Positions 11,157 through 23,137 of a DNA stretch of 43,155 nucleotides are shown here, piece after piece; the stretch's first letter is position 1; each line of letters begins with the position of its first letter. Location of the stretch: assembly GCA_018398765.1 (NCBI GenBank), contig JAHBMJ010000662.1:1-43155 (forward strand). Reading direction: 5' to 3'. Origin of the DNA: Chromera velia (taxonomy: Eukaryota; Sar; Chromeraceae). The position numbers were made by a program, and so were the translations under genes. The notes under the pieces are model-generated. The model searched no databases and was not told the origin of the DNA. It saw nothing but the letters and a program-made list of their open reading frames with translations.

Positions 11157-14100
11157 ATGCTCACTTTTTCAGCGAGTCGTGCAGCAGCAAGCGGCCATAT
11201 CGGTGGCGGGATGGTCACCGTATCTGAGTGGACGCTCCAGCAGAGGAGAGAGCGAACTCAAGGAGATGAGTCAGTCGAGTGTGCATGGCCGTGACGCATG
11301 CAGATCTGGCAACACTATGTACTCTAATGATCGTCCCTCTGCTTTCTGACCGCTGTCTGCAGGAAGACGCGTACCCTTCGTGCTGCGCGTGCCCTCCTGA
11401 ACAAATTCACCACGAGTAACTTTGAAGATTGCTACAAACAACTGATCGAACTCCACTACCAAGAAGGTCACACCGTGAGGGAGCTGGTGAAGATGATTTT
11501 TGACATGGCGACCACTCAGATCCTCTTCCAGAAGGTCAGCTCTCCTCTCTGCATCACTCTGGGCTTTCCTGTCTTATGGGACTGTTCGGGAGAGACAGGA
11601 GTGACCGGACTCTCTGGAAGTCGGGGCGGACCTGCACGGGCTGGGCGTGCCGACGTCTCTCTAGGCTTCCTTCCTGGGGCCAGAGGGAGTGAGGCAGCGA
11701 GTTGGGGGGCAGACAAGGAAGCAGCAAGGGAGGGAGACCAGAAAGGTGCAATGGTGCTCGAAGAGCAAAAGGGATTTTGAGGAGTGCCAGGGTGCTTGCT
11801 TGTGCAGGAGAGGAGGGAGAGGGGCCTCGAAATGCGTGTGAAGGCATTATGGAGAGAGAAAGCTGTCTGAAAGGGGGGAACGTCCAAAATGAATTTATGT
11901 TTGCTTTGACTGATTTGACGAAATGGCTCTTTCCTTCATGCTCCTGCGTCTACAGCCGTCTGTGACTAGCAATGCATTTCTCTTCTTTCGGTCAAATGCC
12001 CGCCCTCGGGTGAGCCCTTCGTTCGATCGTCCTTTTTGTCGTTGTTTGTTTCTGTCTCAGTCCCCCCTTTCTTTTTTTTTGGACGTTTGTGCTGTATGAC
12101 CGTCTAGACAATCACCGGATTTTTTTTTTTCCGGGAATCACATGCCCGTTTCTCTGGTGGGTTTGGCGATTTCCGAACAAAAGGAATCTGAGTGAATAGT
12201 TGGTGTCTCGTTTTGGCTACAGGTGTATGCTGAACTTTGCAAGCGTCTGGCAGTGGAGATGGAGGCGGAGAGTTTCCTGAAGCTTCTCCTGGCAGAGTGC
12301 GAAGAAGCTTTCGACTCGTACCTGCATTTGGGGAAGGAGGAGGCCGGACAGCTGTCCAAAATCAAAAAGGATCGCATGATGGGCAACATCCATTTCGTCG
12401 GTGAGTGAGTGAGTGAGTGAGTGAGTGACTCTTTCTTCGCGTGTTCATTGATTATGCCACTGTCTCTTCCTCCACGCCCTTCTGCTTCCTTTCTTCCTAG
12501 ATGATTTGGTTTGCCTTCTTTGTTCTTGCCTTCCTTTCTTTCTTTTCTTTCTTTTCTTTCTTTCTTTCCTTCCTTCCTTCCTTCCTTCCTTTCCAGCCGC
12601 CTCGCTTCCGTCTCGTCGATTTGAGTCAACCGAGAGATAGATCGTATCTGTGTGTGGATGATGTGCTGTGTTGACGAACAACGAGTCGCAAATGTGCTCG
12701 CTTTGTTTGATGTGTGTAGGTTGTCTCCTGTTGAGGCAGGTCTTGTCTGTCCAGATTCTTCGGAGCATTCTCGTCCGTCTCGTTGACGCGTCGGATCGGG
12801 TGGAGACGGCACTTGTGGCCGAGGAGACGGCGGACCCCTCATGCACTTCATCTGCCTCAAGCGGAATTCACTCGTCTCAAACGGAAGTTCTGCTTGAGGG
12901 TCTCTATGCGTTCACGAAATCGGCAGGAAAACGATTGGATGAACAGCCGGTCGGTCGGTCGGTAGGTAGGGACGTCGTGTTGGTTTGAAGCGTCCTGCGT
13001 GAGGAAGGAAGGACATATGTGATTGGACGGGCTGGTTGAATTGGACCGACCGATTCTTCCATTTCATTTCCTTTCATTTCATGGACGCCTGCTGCTGCTG
13101 GATAGAGTCGCGATGGGCCTGCCCTTCCATCCTCTCCGTGTGTGTGTGTGTGGTGGGAGAGAATATCAGAGATGCGAAACAACTTGACGCCTTGCGTTGA
13201 GAGAAGTATGAGAGCGAGAGTCTTTCTCTGAGCGGAAGGGAATTCCCGACGTTGTTCAGATGGCAAAAAATGTACTGTGTCTTTCCTCTCTCTCAATCTG
13301 CAAGTGTGCATGGGAGAGAGGCCAGGGTCCGTCCGTGTTTTGTCTGTCTGTTGTTCTTTCTCCGTCTTCTTCCCAAGTCTCCTCTGCTGGCCCGTTTGTC
13401 ACCAGTCGGCAGTTAAAGAAAGGCATCGAGTGATCTTCCTCCCGATCCCCTTCTGCATGTGTGTATTTACGCGTGCTTACTTGTTTGTGCCTTTCTGGAC
13501 GTGAGTGTTTTCACATGTTTGCTTGCTTGCAGGAGTTGAAAGAGCAGTCAGAAGCCCTCTTTGAACGCGTGACGGCATACGCTGAGGGGACGCGGAGGTC
13601 GTCTGCCCGGATACGTTTGCTCATGAAGGTCGGTTGGTTTGTTGGCTTTTTTTTGTCCTTTTTCTTTTCCTCTTCTGTTCCTTTCAGTCGGTGTGGCAGG
13701 ACAGAGTGCGGGGGTGTGTGTGCATGGAGGGAGGCCTCTAGCTCGGGAGGGAGTGTGCCTCCTTGGAGTGAAGGGGGGAGTGTTGTTTGTTTTTGTTTGA
13801 TCTGCAAGGATCTCGCTGCCTCCTTTGTGTCCCTCCCTCGTTTTCTGCATCCGTTGATGCAATGCGGAGAGAGAGAGAGAGAGACGAGGGCCGAACCTGA
13901 TGGATGGATGGATGGATGGTATTGTGTTAGTGTGTGTGTGTGTGACTGTGTGTATGTATGTGTGAGAGAATGAATGTATGTGACACTGTGTGTGCAGGAC
14001 ATAGTTGAATTGAGGGCCCAGGACTGGCGGCCGAAAGTTTTGGGGGGGCACCAACCTCCAGCGCCTCCCCCTCAGAGGGGAGCGTCATCGGGGGGGGTTG

Positions 14101-15008
14101 GAGGGGGGCCAGGGAGGGGGCTCGTGCCTGGCAGCAATTTGGGCTTGTGCTCGCCTCACTCGATGCCTGACCTCCAGGCTGCCTCCACCACACGAGTCGT
14201 CCAAACGACTACTACCAAAACAGAGACGGGCCAAACTACCACTACAGTGACGACTACTCGTGTGTGGGTGGCAGTGAGGAAAGGAGACGGCTCAAACCCC
14301 TCCTCTCCCCTTCCATCAGGTCCTTCTTGCGGTCCGTGCGGGGTCCCTCCCCGTGCCCCCCCGGCAGTGGGCGGTACAGGCACTCTGGCTGTTCAACCAC
14401 CGAGTTCCGCCAGAAGGCGTCTCGCACCCTCACCGAGTTTAGGCATCATCCCGGAAGCAGAACAGGTGAAGGATGAGGTGCCCGAAGTGGTGGTACAAAC
14501 ACAAGAGCCTAAGGGGGAAGAGAGAACTGGAGAAGAAGAACAAAAGAGGGAGACCCCTGAGAGAGAGCCTTCAGAAGGACCGAATCGGGAGGTCCCGCCG
14601 CCGCCCGGTGGTCCCTCGTCGTGTTCCTCAGGAGGCGGGCCGCCTGCGTCTGAGGCAACGGCGGCTCCCTTGCCGGGGGGGCGGCCCATTGGGCCCTTGC
14701 CGGGTGGAGCTTTTTCCATGGGAGTGCATGGGGTTGGGGTAGAGACTGACCGTGGGGGAACGGGCAGGGGAAGGGATGACCTGCAAGCACCAGAAAGCGT
14801 TTTGGGGGACTCAGCAGGTTAGAGGGACAGCTAGAGGGTGGGAGGAGTTTTGTCTCCCTCTGCAGATTTTTCTTTTTCTTTCCTGTCGGAGATGGAGAAG
14901 AATTAAGCAGTGGAGGGAAGAGAGAGAAAAAGAAGGAAGCCAAGTGGCGAGTTCACTTTGAAGAAGGAAGGATGCTTTGACGGGCCTTTTTGTTTCTTTG
15001 CTGTCCAA

Positions 15009-15050
<42 letters not shown>

Positions 15051-15283
15051 AGTGCGTCCCATGTGCATGTGCGTTTGTGTGCATGTCTGCGTGTGTGTTT
15101 GCGTGCATGCATTATGCATCCGGTATGCGTGCAGGTGACACCACTGCAAGTAGTGCCGGGGTAATGAACACAGACGGTCTCTGTCCTGAGGGCCGTCTGA
15201 CGCATCAGGTGTTGTTGCAAAGTCGGCAGCTGCAGCCGGAGGCAGGGGACTCTAGAGGGACTCCGAGAGAGGGGGGAGACTAG
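11157..15283 (+). CDS. eIF4G-like MIF4G-domain protein, seven exons
   Basis: Exons: 11157-11269, 11363-11534, 12223-12400, 12720-12949 (or 12961), 13533-13628, 13998-14817, 15135-15283; phases agree, giving about 585 residues. Residues about 38-262 form a MIF4G domain (HEAT repeats that bind eIF4A in eIF4G). Landmarks are LRAARALLNKFTTSNFEDCY, VKMIFDMATTQ, VYAELCKRL, MMGNIHFVG, LEGLYAFTKSAGKRLD and SSARIRLLMKDIVELRAQDW, in the same order as in eIF4G. The C-terminal 320 residues are disordered: Pro/Gly-rich, then a Thr-rich block, then Glu- and Pro-rich. No long N-terminal region or eIF4E-binding motif (YxxxxL) is visible, so this is a compact form or the 5' end is incomplete. An acceptor at 11172-11174 offers an alternative to the ATG at 11157. 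The exon 4 donor is ambiguous by 12 nt within a (GTCG)n tract. Confidence 0.82.
12535..12592. repeat. (CTTT)n/(CTTC)n array
   Basis: Tetranucleotide pyrimidine array in the third intron of the MIF4G gene. Confidence 0.85.
15011..15048. repeat. (GT)n microsatellite
   Basis: About 18 GT units in the last intron of the MIF4G gene, followed by GT/GC-rich sequence up to the GCGTGCAG acceptor of the final exon. Confidence 0.9.
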
Positions 15284-17945
15284 GTGGGACGGAGGCCGGG
15301 AGAAGTAGAGAGAGCAAATGACTCTCATCTCGTCCCCGCCGGAAAAGGAGGAGGGAAAAGGACAGAAAAACTGCATGCACTGATGAATAAAAAGGCGGGA
15401 CAGGTGCTTCGCTTGTCTGAAATACAGACACACACACACACACATAGATAGCTAGCGTGCGCGTGCGCGCGCGAGAGAGAGAGAGAAAGAGAGAGAGAAT
15501 GCTCTGATTGGGTTCTTTGTCGGATTTCATTGTCCTCTACTTTGCATATTTATTAAGAAACTCGCTTACTTATTTGATGTGTGTGCCTGCTGATGTGAAT
15601 TCATGAAGTGAAGGCAGATGGAGACCGATTGATTTTTGCGTCTCTTTGTCTTCTCTTCAGTTAGTTGGTTTTCTGTCTGTCTGGTTTCTCATTCACTCCC
15701 TTTGTCCCTCCGGCCCTCTTTTTGCCTTCCTGCGTGATTTTTGAAGCGGTGTGTTGTTGTCACTCGTTTTCTCCTCTTACAGTTGCACTCTCTCTCTCTC
15801 TCTTTTGTCAGTCAGTCGAAAGACAGAGAAAGAAGACAAAATCAGGGAGGGAGGGAGGGAGGGAGGGAGGAGAGGATGATGTCCGGGGGGACGAAACGAA
15901 AAAGGAAGGAGGGAAGGTGGAAGGAAGGAAGAAAGAAAGAAAGAAAACGGATGCAAAGAAGGAAATGACGGCTGGACTCTGTCCTGTCTGGCTGGCTAGA
16001 TAGTTACACAGAGGAGAAAGGGAAAGGAAAGGAAAGGAAAGGAAAGGGGGGCGCGCACTGGGCGAATGAATGATGGCTCGCCCCCTCCGTACTTCTGTTT
16101 TGTGGTCTGCAAAGGAAGACGAAGAGCTTGCAGGTAGAAGAATCCATTGGTTGGTTGATTGATTGATTGATTGAAATGAGCAGTGCACTTAGTCAGTCAG
16201 TCTGCCTAGGCGGAAGGAAACACCAACGCACTACTTGCTGGTTGAAAGAATTGAATGGAGAATCGGGAGGGAGGGAGACACTTGCTTCCACTGCAATCAA
16301 CGAGAGCTAGCTCAGGTGATCATTCGTATTCATCCAGAGTTAAACAAAAAGAGTGAGAGAGCAAACAAAAAGGGTGAGAAGGAAAGTGCAGAAAGAAAAA
16401 GAAGCAGTCGGTTTTTTGGATTTTTTCGGATGTGCGTGCAATCACTTTCCTCGTCGCTCGCTGTTTGCGGCCCCAGGCAGGGGCCCCTCCCTGCCTTCTT
16501 CATCTTAGTCGACGCCAGCTGTTTCTCTCTTCTTTCTTGCCTTCTGTCTCCAGCGCAGCCTTCCCCTGTGCACAGAGACATACGATACTCATGAATCATG
16601 AATTAACAAACTCTTTTCATGTTTCATCTTTCCTCGTTGATCCCTTCTGCTGCTGCGTGCTTCTCCTCGTCCGTCAAAAGAACGGAGAGGAAAGCAGAGG
16701 GGAGAGAGGCGATCTGGTCGGCCGGCCATGGGGGAAGGAGGGCAACGGAAGGAAGGGGCGTGCCTGTCTGCCTGTGTGGGCAGGCGGGAAGTTCAGAGAG
16801 ACGGAAGGTCTGGTCTCGTTATCGATCAGCTTGGGTCAGAGGTATGGGATTCAGGGAGGAGTTCTTATAGGGGTACAGGCCGGCGGGTTGTCTGAAGAGA
16901 GAAAGGATGACAGGACGTTAGGAAAAAGACACGACACGGGGACCCGAGCCCTTAGTAAGCAAATGTGGACTTATGCCACTTGCACACGCATCTTCCCTCC
17001 CACCTTCCAGTCACTCCTTCTTTCCGTCCGGTTTTTTTGGGCCAGAGAACAAAGAAACCTTCTGATCGCCTCTCTGCTTCTGCCCCCTCCTCTTTGTGTG
17101 TGTTTGTGTGTGCGTGTGGGTGTCCATTTTTGCGTGCATGCGCACGCGTATCTGTCGAAATGTATGTATGTCCGTGCATGTGTTGCAAATTCTGGCTTCT
17201 CTGAATGTGCTTATTTACACGTGATTTTTTCAGTTTCTAATTCATTGCTCTTAGACGGACGTTGACAGAAGGAAGGAAGTGATTTGGGGTCAAGAAAAAG
17301 AGAAAAGCCAGGAAGGAAACCTGGGCTGGTCGGCAAAAAGAAAGAGGATCGATCGGCGGCCTCCCTCTCTCAAGGAACGAAGCCCGGAAAAAAGAGGGCA
17401 AAACAGGCGAAGAAAGTAGCCAGCTAACGAATTCCATTTATATGGAAGAAGGTAAGACGTACGCGTGACTCATTCCACTTTTTCATTCATAATTCACGGA
17501 AATGTATATAGACCGACAGTGAGATCGAGATGGCCGGCTGCTTCTCTCTCTCTGTTTACTCACGATCTGCATGTGCACGTGGCTTGATGATCGTTCAAGT
17601 CAGATAGACACGCGGGGCTGCAAGCAGACAGGCAAGCGGCCAAGCAGCTGATCGAGCAGGAAGGATCTGTCTGTGTGCAGGCAACGCCCGCAGGAAGAAA
17701 CGAAAAAAAGGAGAAAGGAAAGATCCGAAGATGATTGAGTAGTTTCAGATCCTTTTCTCTCCCTCTCTCTCCCGCGCCTCCCTACACGCCGCATGCACAG
17801 AATTCAGATCGAGCTGCATTTTTCATCTCCGCTCCTCTAACCTAAGCAGACCCTTTTTAAATTCCTCAGTTCATGAGGCCTTGTTCTAATTTAATCAATT
17901 TGAAAACTCTGTCTCGACTTTCGAGCCACTGTCAGTTTATTCACC
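15284..17945. other. intergenic, microsatellite-rich
   Basis: The 3' flank of the MIF4G gene. An AATAAA lies at 15386-15391, about 100 nt past the stop, and is a possible but unproven poly(A) signal. Repeats include (CA)n and (GA)n near 15429-15498, (GGGA)n near 15845-15870, (GGAAA)n near 16020-16046 and (TTGA)n near 16154-16174. The longest open frame (from 16432) is low-complexity with no domain-like sequence. I find no convincing gene. Confidence 0.45.
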
Positions 17946-18263
17946 ATGTCAATGACTTTGAATGGAGCGCAAAAGATTGAACCATCATGTCAGAGAGCAT
18001 GTACAGACAGGGCTGACGTGTTGTTGATTCGCTTTTGCAGGCGGTATGCAGGCAAAAACTGCAGTCTGTCTCGATCAGAAAGGCTCAAGGTCCTGCATGA
18101 AGGCTTGCATAGTGACGGTGTGCAGACGTTCGACCGTTGGCGATTCGCCGCGGTTCTAACCGCGCTGCCGCGGTTAAACGTGTATATGAATCAATTAATG
18201 TCTTTTAGAGAGTACGCACTCCTTTTTCAACTAGTTACAGCATTTTTGTTTTATGGTTTATAG
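17946..18263 (+). other. 105-codon ORF of uncertain status
   Basis: An ATG-initiated frame (MSMTLNGAQKIEP) runs 105 codons across the border into AT-rich sequence. Its middle (SERLKVLHEGLHSDGVQTFD) is not low-complexity. An internal TTTTGCAG just before GGCGG could be an acceptor, so it may be a spliced fragment. No family is recognised. It ends 140 bp before the LINE-associated head and may be transposon or chance sequence. Confidence 0.2.
18149..18164. repeat. GC-rich hairpin
   Basis: CGCGGTT and AACCGCG are separated by CT, giving a 7-bp stem, and CCGCGGTT recurs a few bases later (18168-18175). It is a small isolated GC-rich structure at the edge of an AT-rich island. Confidence 0.55.
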
Positions 18264-18406
18264 TATATTTATCTATTGAGCTAGCCATTGAGTTTTATTT
18301 ATTAATTTCATATAGGATATGAATCATAGAACAGGATGTAGGAAGAATTCATGCATTTGGGTCCATTACTAGGTTCATTCATGTAGTCTAGGCTGTCTAG
18401 CATTTA

Positions 18407-18658
18407 GGTCCTGTTGTGTGCCATTGTGGTGCGTCCCACCCAGTAGCTCCGGCATGCCTTTGCCAGAGACTTCGCTCACGCATATGCGGGCGGGGGCCAC
18501 GGCTCGTTCAACCCTGAACAGCAGAATATTTCAATTATATTTGCTTCTATCTGTATTCACTCTTATCGATCCACACTGGTTGAAACGTTCCTCTTTTCCC
18601 TTCTAGCTTGATCTGATAGTTCTTGGACTTAATGCTGGCAGAAGTATTTTCATTCACC
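18407..18658 (+). repeat. LINE-associated 5' head, copy 1
   Basis: This segment of about 250 bp (beginning GGTCCTGTTGTGTGCCATTG) recurs in inverted orientation at 23137-22894, with long identical stretches such as TTCAACCCTGAACRGCAGAA and TTTTCCCTTCTAGCTTGATC. Here it directly precedes the coding remnant of a non-LTR retrotransposon. It is therefore probably the element's 5' UTR, or a separate short repeat that shares it. Confidence 0.75.
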
Positions 18659-18663
18659 ATGGA

Positions 18664-21479
18664 TTGCCTCTTTTATCCATTCCCCCCCCCTTTTCTCCCC
18701 CCTGTGACCCAATCCCCCCTGTGTCCATCCCTGTTTCCCTGCCTGAGAGGATCAAAGACCTAGCAAGCAAATGGGAAGAGAAGCTAGCAAAACCGGAGGG
18801 AAGGAAGCAGAGGGGTAAGAAAAAACATGATAAAAGGAAGGATGGACAGACAGCCACCCCCTGGTGGGACAGTGAGTGTAAAGAAATGAATAAACGGGTA
18901 AGGAGAGCAGAGAAAGAGCTAAGAATACGAGTTGTAGGCAGGAAGAGTAATGATAGGTCTAAAGAGTATAGAAAGAAACAGAAAGACAAGCTTATGAGAG
19001 AGAGGGGAAGGTTGATTGTAAGAAAGAAGGCGGCGTACGCGCGTGTGCAGGCAGAGCGCCTTGCCTTGGAGGTGGCCAGAAACCTCTCAGCGGTATGAAA
19101 ATAGAAGAGGGCACAACAGAATGGAGGGGATAGAGCGGGGAGCAGGCCTTCCGCAGATACTTTTTCAAACTTCTGGGCGTCTGTGTTTGAAGGAGAAGGA
19201 CTTCCCGGCTTTTCTCTCCCCTCCAGCCCCTCTCTCCCTCCTAGTCTTCCTCCTCGGTCCCTTTTCTTCTCTCTCTCTCTCTGTGCGAGAAAGTTATTAA
19301 AGAAATAAACCCTAAGAAGGCAGCCGGACTTGAGGGTCTCTCTCCTAAGCATGCTGCTCTATATTTTGGCTCATCGCGTCTCTCGCGTTTTCTTCTTTTT
19401 ATCTTTTTTAATCTCTTTCACCTCTTCTCTTACTGGCCGCCCATATGGAATTTCCTTTGCATCGTCCCTGTCCCTAAAGGCCCTGTGTCTCCATTAGCGG
19501 ATAAATGGAGGCCCATACACATAGCAAGCCTTCTTGCCAAGCTCTTTGCCCTGCTTATGGATTCTTATCTCCGTCTGAGAACGAGGATCGATGACAGACA
19601 GATAGGCTTCAGAAAAGGGGTCGGAACTAGAGAGATGATTCATGCTTTGTTTGCTTTATCCGAAACTGCAAGAAACAAGAAGAGACTGTTGTTTGCTTCC
19701 TTTGTAGACTTCAGTAAGGCGTTTGACAAAATAGACAGGAAAAAACTGATAGAAAGGCTTAAGGAAGAAGAGCTGGAGGAGGGGGACATTCAAATGATTC
19801 ATGTGATGTATATCAAAGTAATGGGGAAGATTGAGGGCTCGGACAATATGTTTGAGGAAGGAACAGGAGTCAAGCAAGGGGACCCACTCTCTCCTCTTCT
19901 CTTTCTTCTCTTTATTAATAACATCTATACCTCCATTAGCCTTCAATGCAGGGAGCTCCGGCAAGAAGAACGAGCAAACCTTCCCAAGGAAGCGAGCGCC
20001 CGATGGAGGGGGGAGTTAGAGGCTCAGCCCAGAGCCTTAAACCCCCCCCCTCCAGACACACCCCCGACAGAAGTGAGGTTAGGAGACCTACTGCTGGAGA
20101 GCATTGGATATGCTGATAATCTTGTCATCTTCGAACACTCTCTCCAAGACCTCCAGAAGAGGATTAATCGGTTGGCTACCTATTGTAACAAGTGGGGGCT
20201 GATGGTGAATCTGAAGAAAACAAAGGTGATGACATTAACAGGTAGAGAAGGGGTAGATAAAATTCGTTTCAAGGGTCGGATGGTCGAGTGGATAGAGAGT
20301 TACAGATATCTTGGCTGTCAGGTTTTTTCTGATACAAACCCCCGCAAGTCTGTGACCGCCAGACTTGAAGCCACAGAAAGGGGAGTTAAGGGGGCTATGG
20401 GTCTGTATGTGTCAATAGGTATGCTCTCCCCCCACAGTTGTATATCCCTTTTCAAGGGGATGTGGGAGCCCGCTGCCACCTATTCCTTTGAAGCTCTCCC
20501 CATTCAAGAATCTGACATCCAATGTTTAGACTCCCTCCAGCTTCGTTTTGTGCGTTGGTCTCTCCGTCTGCCCTGGAATTCTTTTATGTTTCCCACCCTT
20601 GTAGCCATTAGGCTGAGGCTTATGAGAGAGATTCTCAGTGTCAAAGTGGGGGGGTATTTGAGAAGTCTCTCCCTTGTTCGACTGGCTTTGCTTCAAGCAT
20701 TGTGGGCATGCTACAGGAGGGGGGAGCTAAGGGCGTGGTCGGGGTCTGCAAAGAAGCTTGTACAACCCATCAGTCCTGCCCTCCTGGAAAGTGAACCAGA
20801 TGAGGTCGATTTTAGAACATCAGATAGCAAGCTGAGAAGGGGAGCGAGAAATAAAGAGGTGAACGAATGGATGGGGGACTAGGTAAACCCGGTCTCCATC
20901 ATAAAAAGGAGAGGGAGGGGGCAGGGGAGATAAGGAATGCATGGGAGCATGTCTTTCCCTCCGTCTGCTTGCCTGAACGAATATCAGAAGGAGAATAGTA
21001 GCAGCCAACGCTTTGTAAAATTGGTTTTCGGAAGCTTGGTAAAGGGGAGGGGGGGCTCATGGTCTGCCTCGGCGGAACCTCTCCCCAAGCAGTTCTTGTC
21101 TTCCCCCGGGGCAGTTTTCCGCCCTTTGTTGTGCGCCATTGTTAGAGGGGGGGCAAACTATGGGGGGAGGGCTGAATCAATTTGTAAAGCCTGTGAAGAG
21201 AAAAGTTGGGAGAAATTGATTGACGATCCGATTCACCGTCTGATAACTTGTGTCCGAACGGAGGGGCTGCGGAGGAGACTGAGTGATCTCTGGTATAGGC
21301 GACTGGAGCGTATCTCTGGTATAGAAGAAGTGTGTGAGTATGGAGAGAGACAAGAAGCCCGAGGAGGTAGGGGGGTGGGGCAGGCTGAGGAGCGGGTAAG
21401 GCGGTACTTCTCACTTCTTCTTCAGAGGGACGCCCGAAAAGCCAGTGCCCTCATTGCTGCATGCCTAGGACTGGACTGA
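18664..21479 (+). pseudogene. broken LINE ORF2 with reverse transcriptase domain
   Basis: Frame 1 (18664-19098) encodes a basic linker with PWWDSECKEMNKRVRRAE, typical of the region before RT in LINE ORF2. It ends at TGA (19096-19098) but the same frame resumes with NFWASVF. A CT run near 19270 then shifts coding to the frame open from about 19287 to 20882. That frame carries PKKAAGLEGLSP, IGFRKGVGT, motif A (FVDFSKAFDKID), motif B (GVKQGDPLSPLLFLLF), and motif C as GYADN instead of YADD. TAG at 20880 and TAA near 20929 interrupt it, and an alternate frame in between looks coding, indicating two further shifts. The C-terminal part (20937-21479) has CKAC followed by H and C (C-x2-C-x17-H-x4-C), like the C-terminal zinc knuckle of many LINEs. 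Confidence 0.88.
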
Positions 21480-21636
21480 TCAATCCTGGAGAGCAGTGTT
21501 CTACTAGTTAGTAGTCCTAAAGTTTGGCCGCTTTAGATGAACATTCGCTAGCGTATTCCTAGCTTGCAATATGACATGAATGCTCACAAACTGCCCTTTG
21601 CCATTGGGACATGATGGCTGGCAGGTTAAGTCACCT

Positions 21637-21667
21637 CATTATCATTATCATCATCATCATCATCATA
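21637..21667 (+). repeat. (TCA)n 3' tail of the LINE
   Basis: TCAT/TCA units close the 3' UTR about 160 bp after the final stop. Position and orientation fit a microsatellite tail produced during target-primed reverse transcription. Confidence 0.65.
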
Positions 21668-22893
21668 CAGCTATATTTCTCCTAGGCTGCTAGCCTTCAC
21701 ACTGGCATAACACCATGACGTATGCTAGCCTATGCACTAACATCATAGAGAACAAACAGATTCAGATCTAGTCACGTGAAGTGGGCTTCCAGGTCTGACT
21801 CATCTATGGAGGCTCCAGAAGGAAGAGAGCACGCCTGCTGCAAGGCATCCACGCTCAACTTCACTTCCTCAAGTAGAGATATTTTTCAGAGTATTTTCAG
21901 AGTAGTGGCTAGCGTCGAAACAAAAGGCTCAAAGAGCAAAGAAAATCCATATACTTTGAAGCGACTGGTAGAAAAATAGGGCAAAGAAGAGTCCTTTCTC
22001 AAACGAGATGTCAATTGGGCAAAATAGAGAATGGCGCGTCAATGCGTCTGCTGAATTCTCAAGAGAAATCTTGGTGAGCCTGCAGCAAGGAGCGCGGCTC
22101 AGCACAAAAAGACTTCGTTCCGGAAAATAGCAAGAGCAGGAGATGGCGGCCGACTTCATGGATACATAGTGGCATTAATTGTAACTAATATAATTTTGTT
22201 ATATATATATATATATGGCCCGAAGGGCCATGTTATGTTTTATGTGGTACGTAATATAAGCTAAAATGTAAATATTACGGTTAAGAGCGTAATTTATGCA
22301 AAGTTATTGTTAGATACTATTAGGTAGGAATGCACCTGAACAACAAGCGTTAACTACGAAGTTGCATCAACTGATTTTAAACTGATTTATAACTAAGTTA
22401 GAAATATGGATTTGATGCAGTAATCGTTGTTCATATAATGTTTAAATTTAACAGAGCCTAATCAATCGTTCTTACTGTAGCAATTGAGGGCTTATTTAAT
22501 TTATTTGAAGCTTAGACATTTGCTGAAGTCATGTGGTAGTAATGATAGCGGGCGTTTTTAAGTTTTGTCGTCGATCTGATTCAGTAGATTTTCTTCCTCT
22601 TCAAGATTATGACTTCATCCCTCCTTCTCCCCCCCCACCTCCCCCCCCCCTGTCCTTCTTCTTCTCTATCTCTTTCTTTGATTGCTATTGGCGCATCGGC
22701 TTCTTTACCTCTTGGAGAAGGCAAAGCACTTACAGGAGGAGAGCTTCCAGCGCTACTCCCCCCTCTCCCTGTGATGCTCCCCATTTCACTAGCCATTTCA
22801 CAGACGGATTACTGGATCGAAGTCAAGCTTGCTATTATAATATGAAAAGGATAGCAGCCTAGGACCAATATAACTGTATAGTGAATAAAACTA
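21668..22893. other. AT-rich flank with possible ORF1 fragment on the minus strand
   Basis: Mostly AT-rich, non-coding sequence. A (TA)n run at 22199-22216 abuts a perfect hairpin ATGGCCC-GAA-GGGCCAT (22215-22231). On the minus strand, an ATG ORF (22796-22581, 71 codons, MASEMGSITGRGG, Gly- and Arg-rich later) lies downstream of the inverted head copy. It may be the start of an ORF1 of the same retrotransposon family. The remainder holds nothing supportable. Confidence 0.4.
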
Positions 22894-23137
22894 GGAATAA
22901 AGGTACTTCTACCGGCTTTAAATCCAAGAATTGTCAGATCAAGCTAGAAGGGAAAAGAGGTTTCAACCAGTACAGATCAATAGGAGTGAATGCAGGCAGA
23001 AGCAAATATTCTGCCGTTCAGGGTTGAACAAGCCGTGGCCCTTGTCCACACAATATCACACGCCATAAGTGAGGTCTCTGGCGAAGGCATGCTGGAGCCA
23101 CTGGGTGGGACGCACCACAATGGTACACAACAGGTCC
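22894..23137 (-). repeat. LINE-associated 5' head, copy 2 (inverted)
   Basis: The reverse complement matches 18407-18658 over about 245 bp with scattered substitutions and small indels. The downstream sequence differs from copy 1, so copies 1 and 2 diverge where copy 1 has lost its interior. Flanks outside the head are unrelated, which sets the boundary at about 23137. Confidence 0.75.

Larger units (their letters stand above)
18407..21667 (+). mobile_element. degenerate non-LTR retrotransposon (LINE)
   Basis: The element consists of the repeated 5' head, an endonuclease-RT linker, a reverse transcriptase region, a Cys/His-containing C-terminus and a 3' UTR ending in a (TCA)n tail at 21637-21667. 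No apurinic-type endonuclease or ORF1 is visible between head and linker, so the copy is internally deleted. Several frameshifts and stops show that it is dead. Short-repeat 3' tails are known for non-LTR elements. Target-site duplications were not identified. Confidence 0.85.

Noticed and set aside
16432-17265. 277-codon plus-strand open frame
   Set aside because: It reads through microsatellites (Cys/Val and Ser/Leu runs), has no domain-like block, and begins in a sequence without context. Treated as chance.
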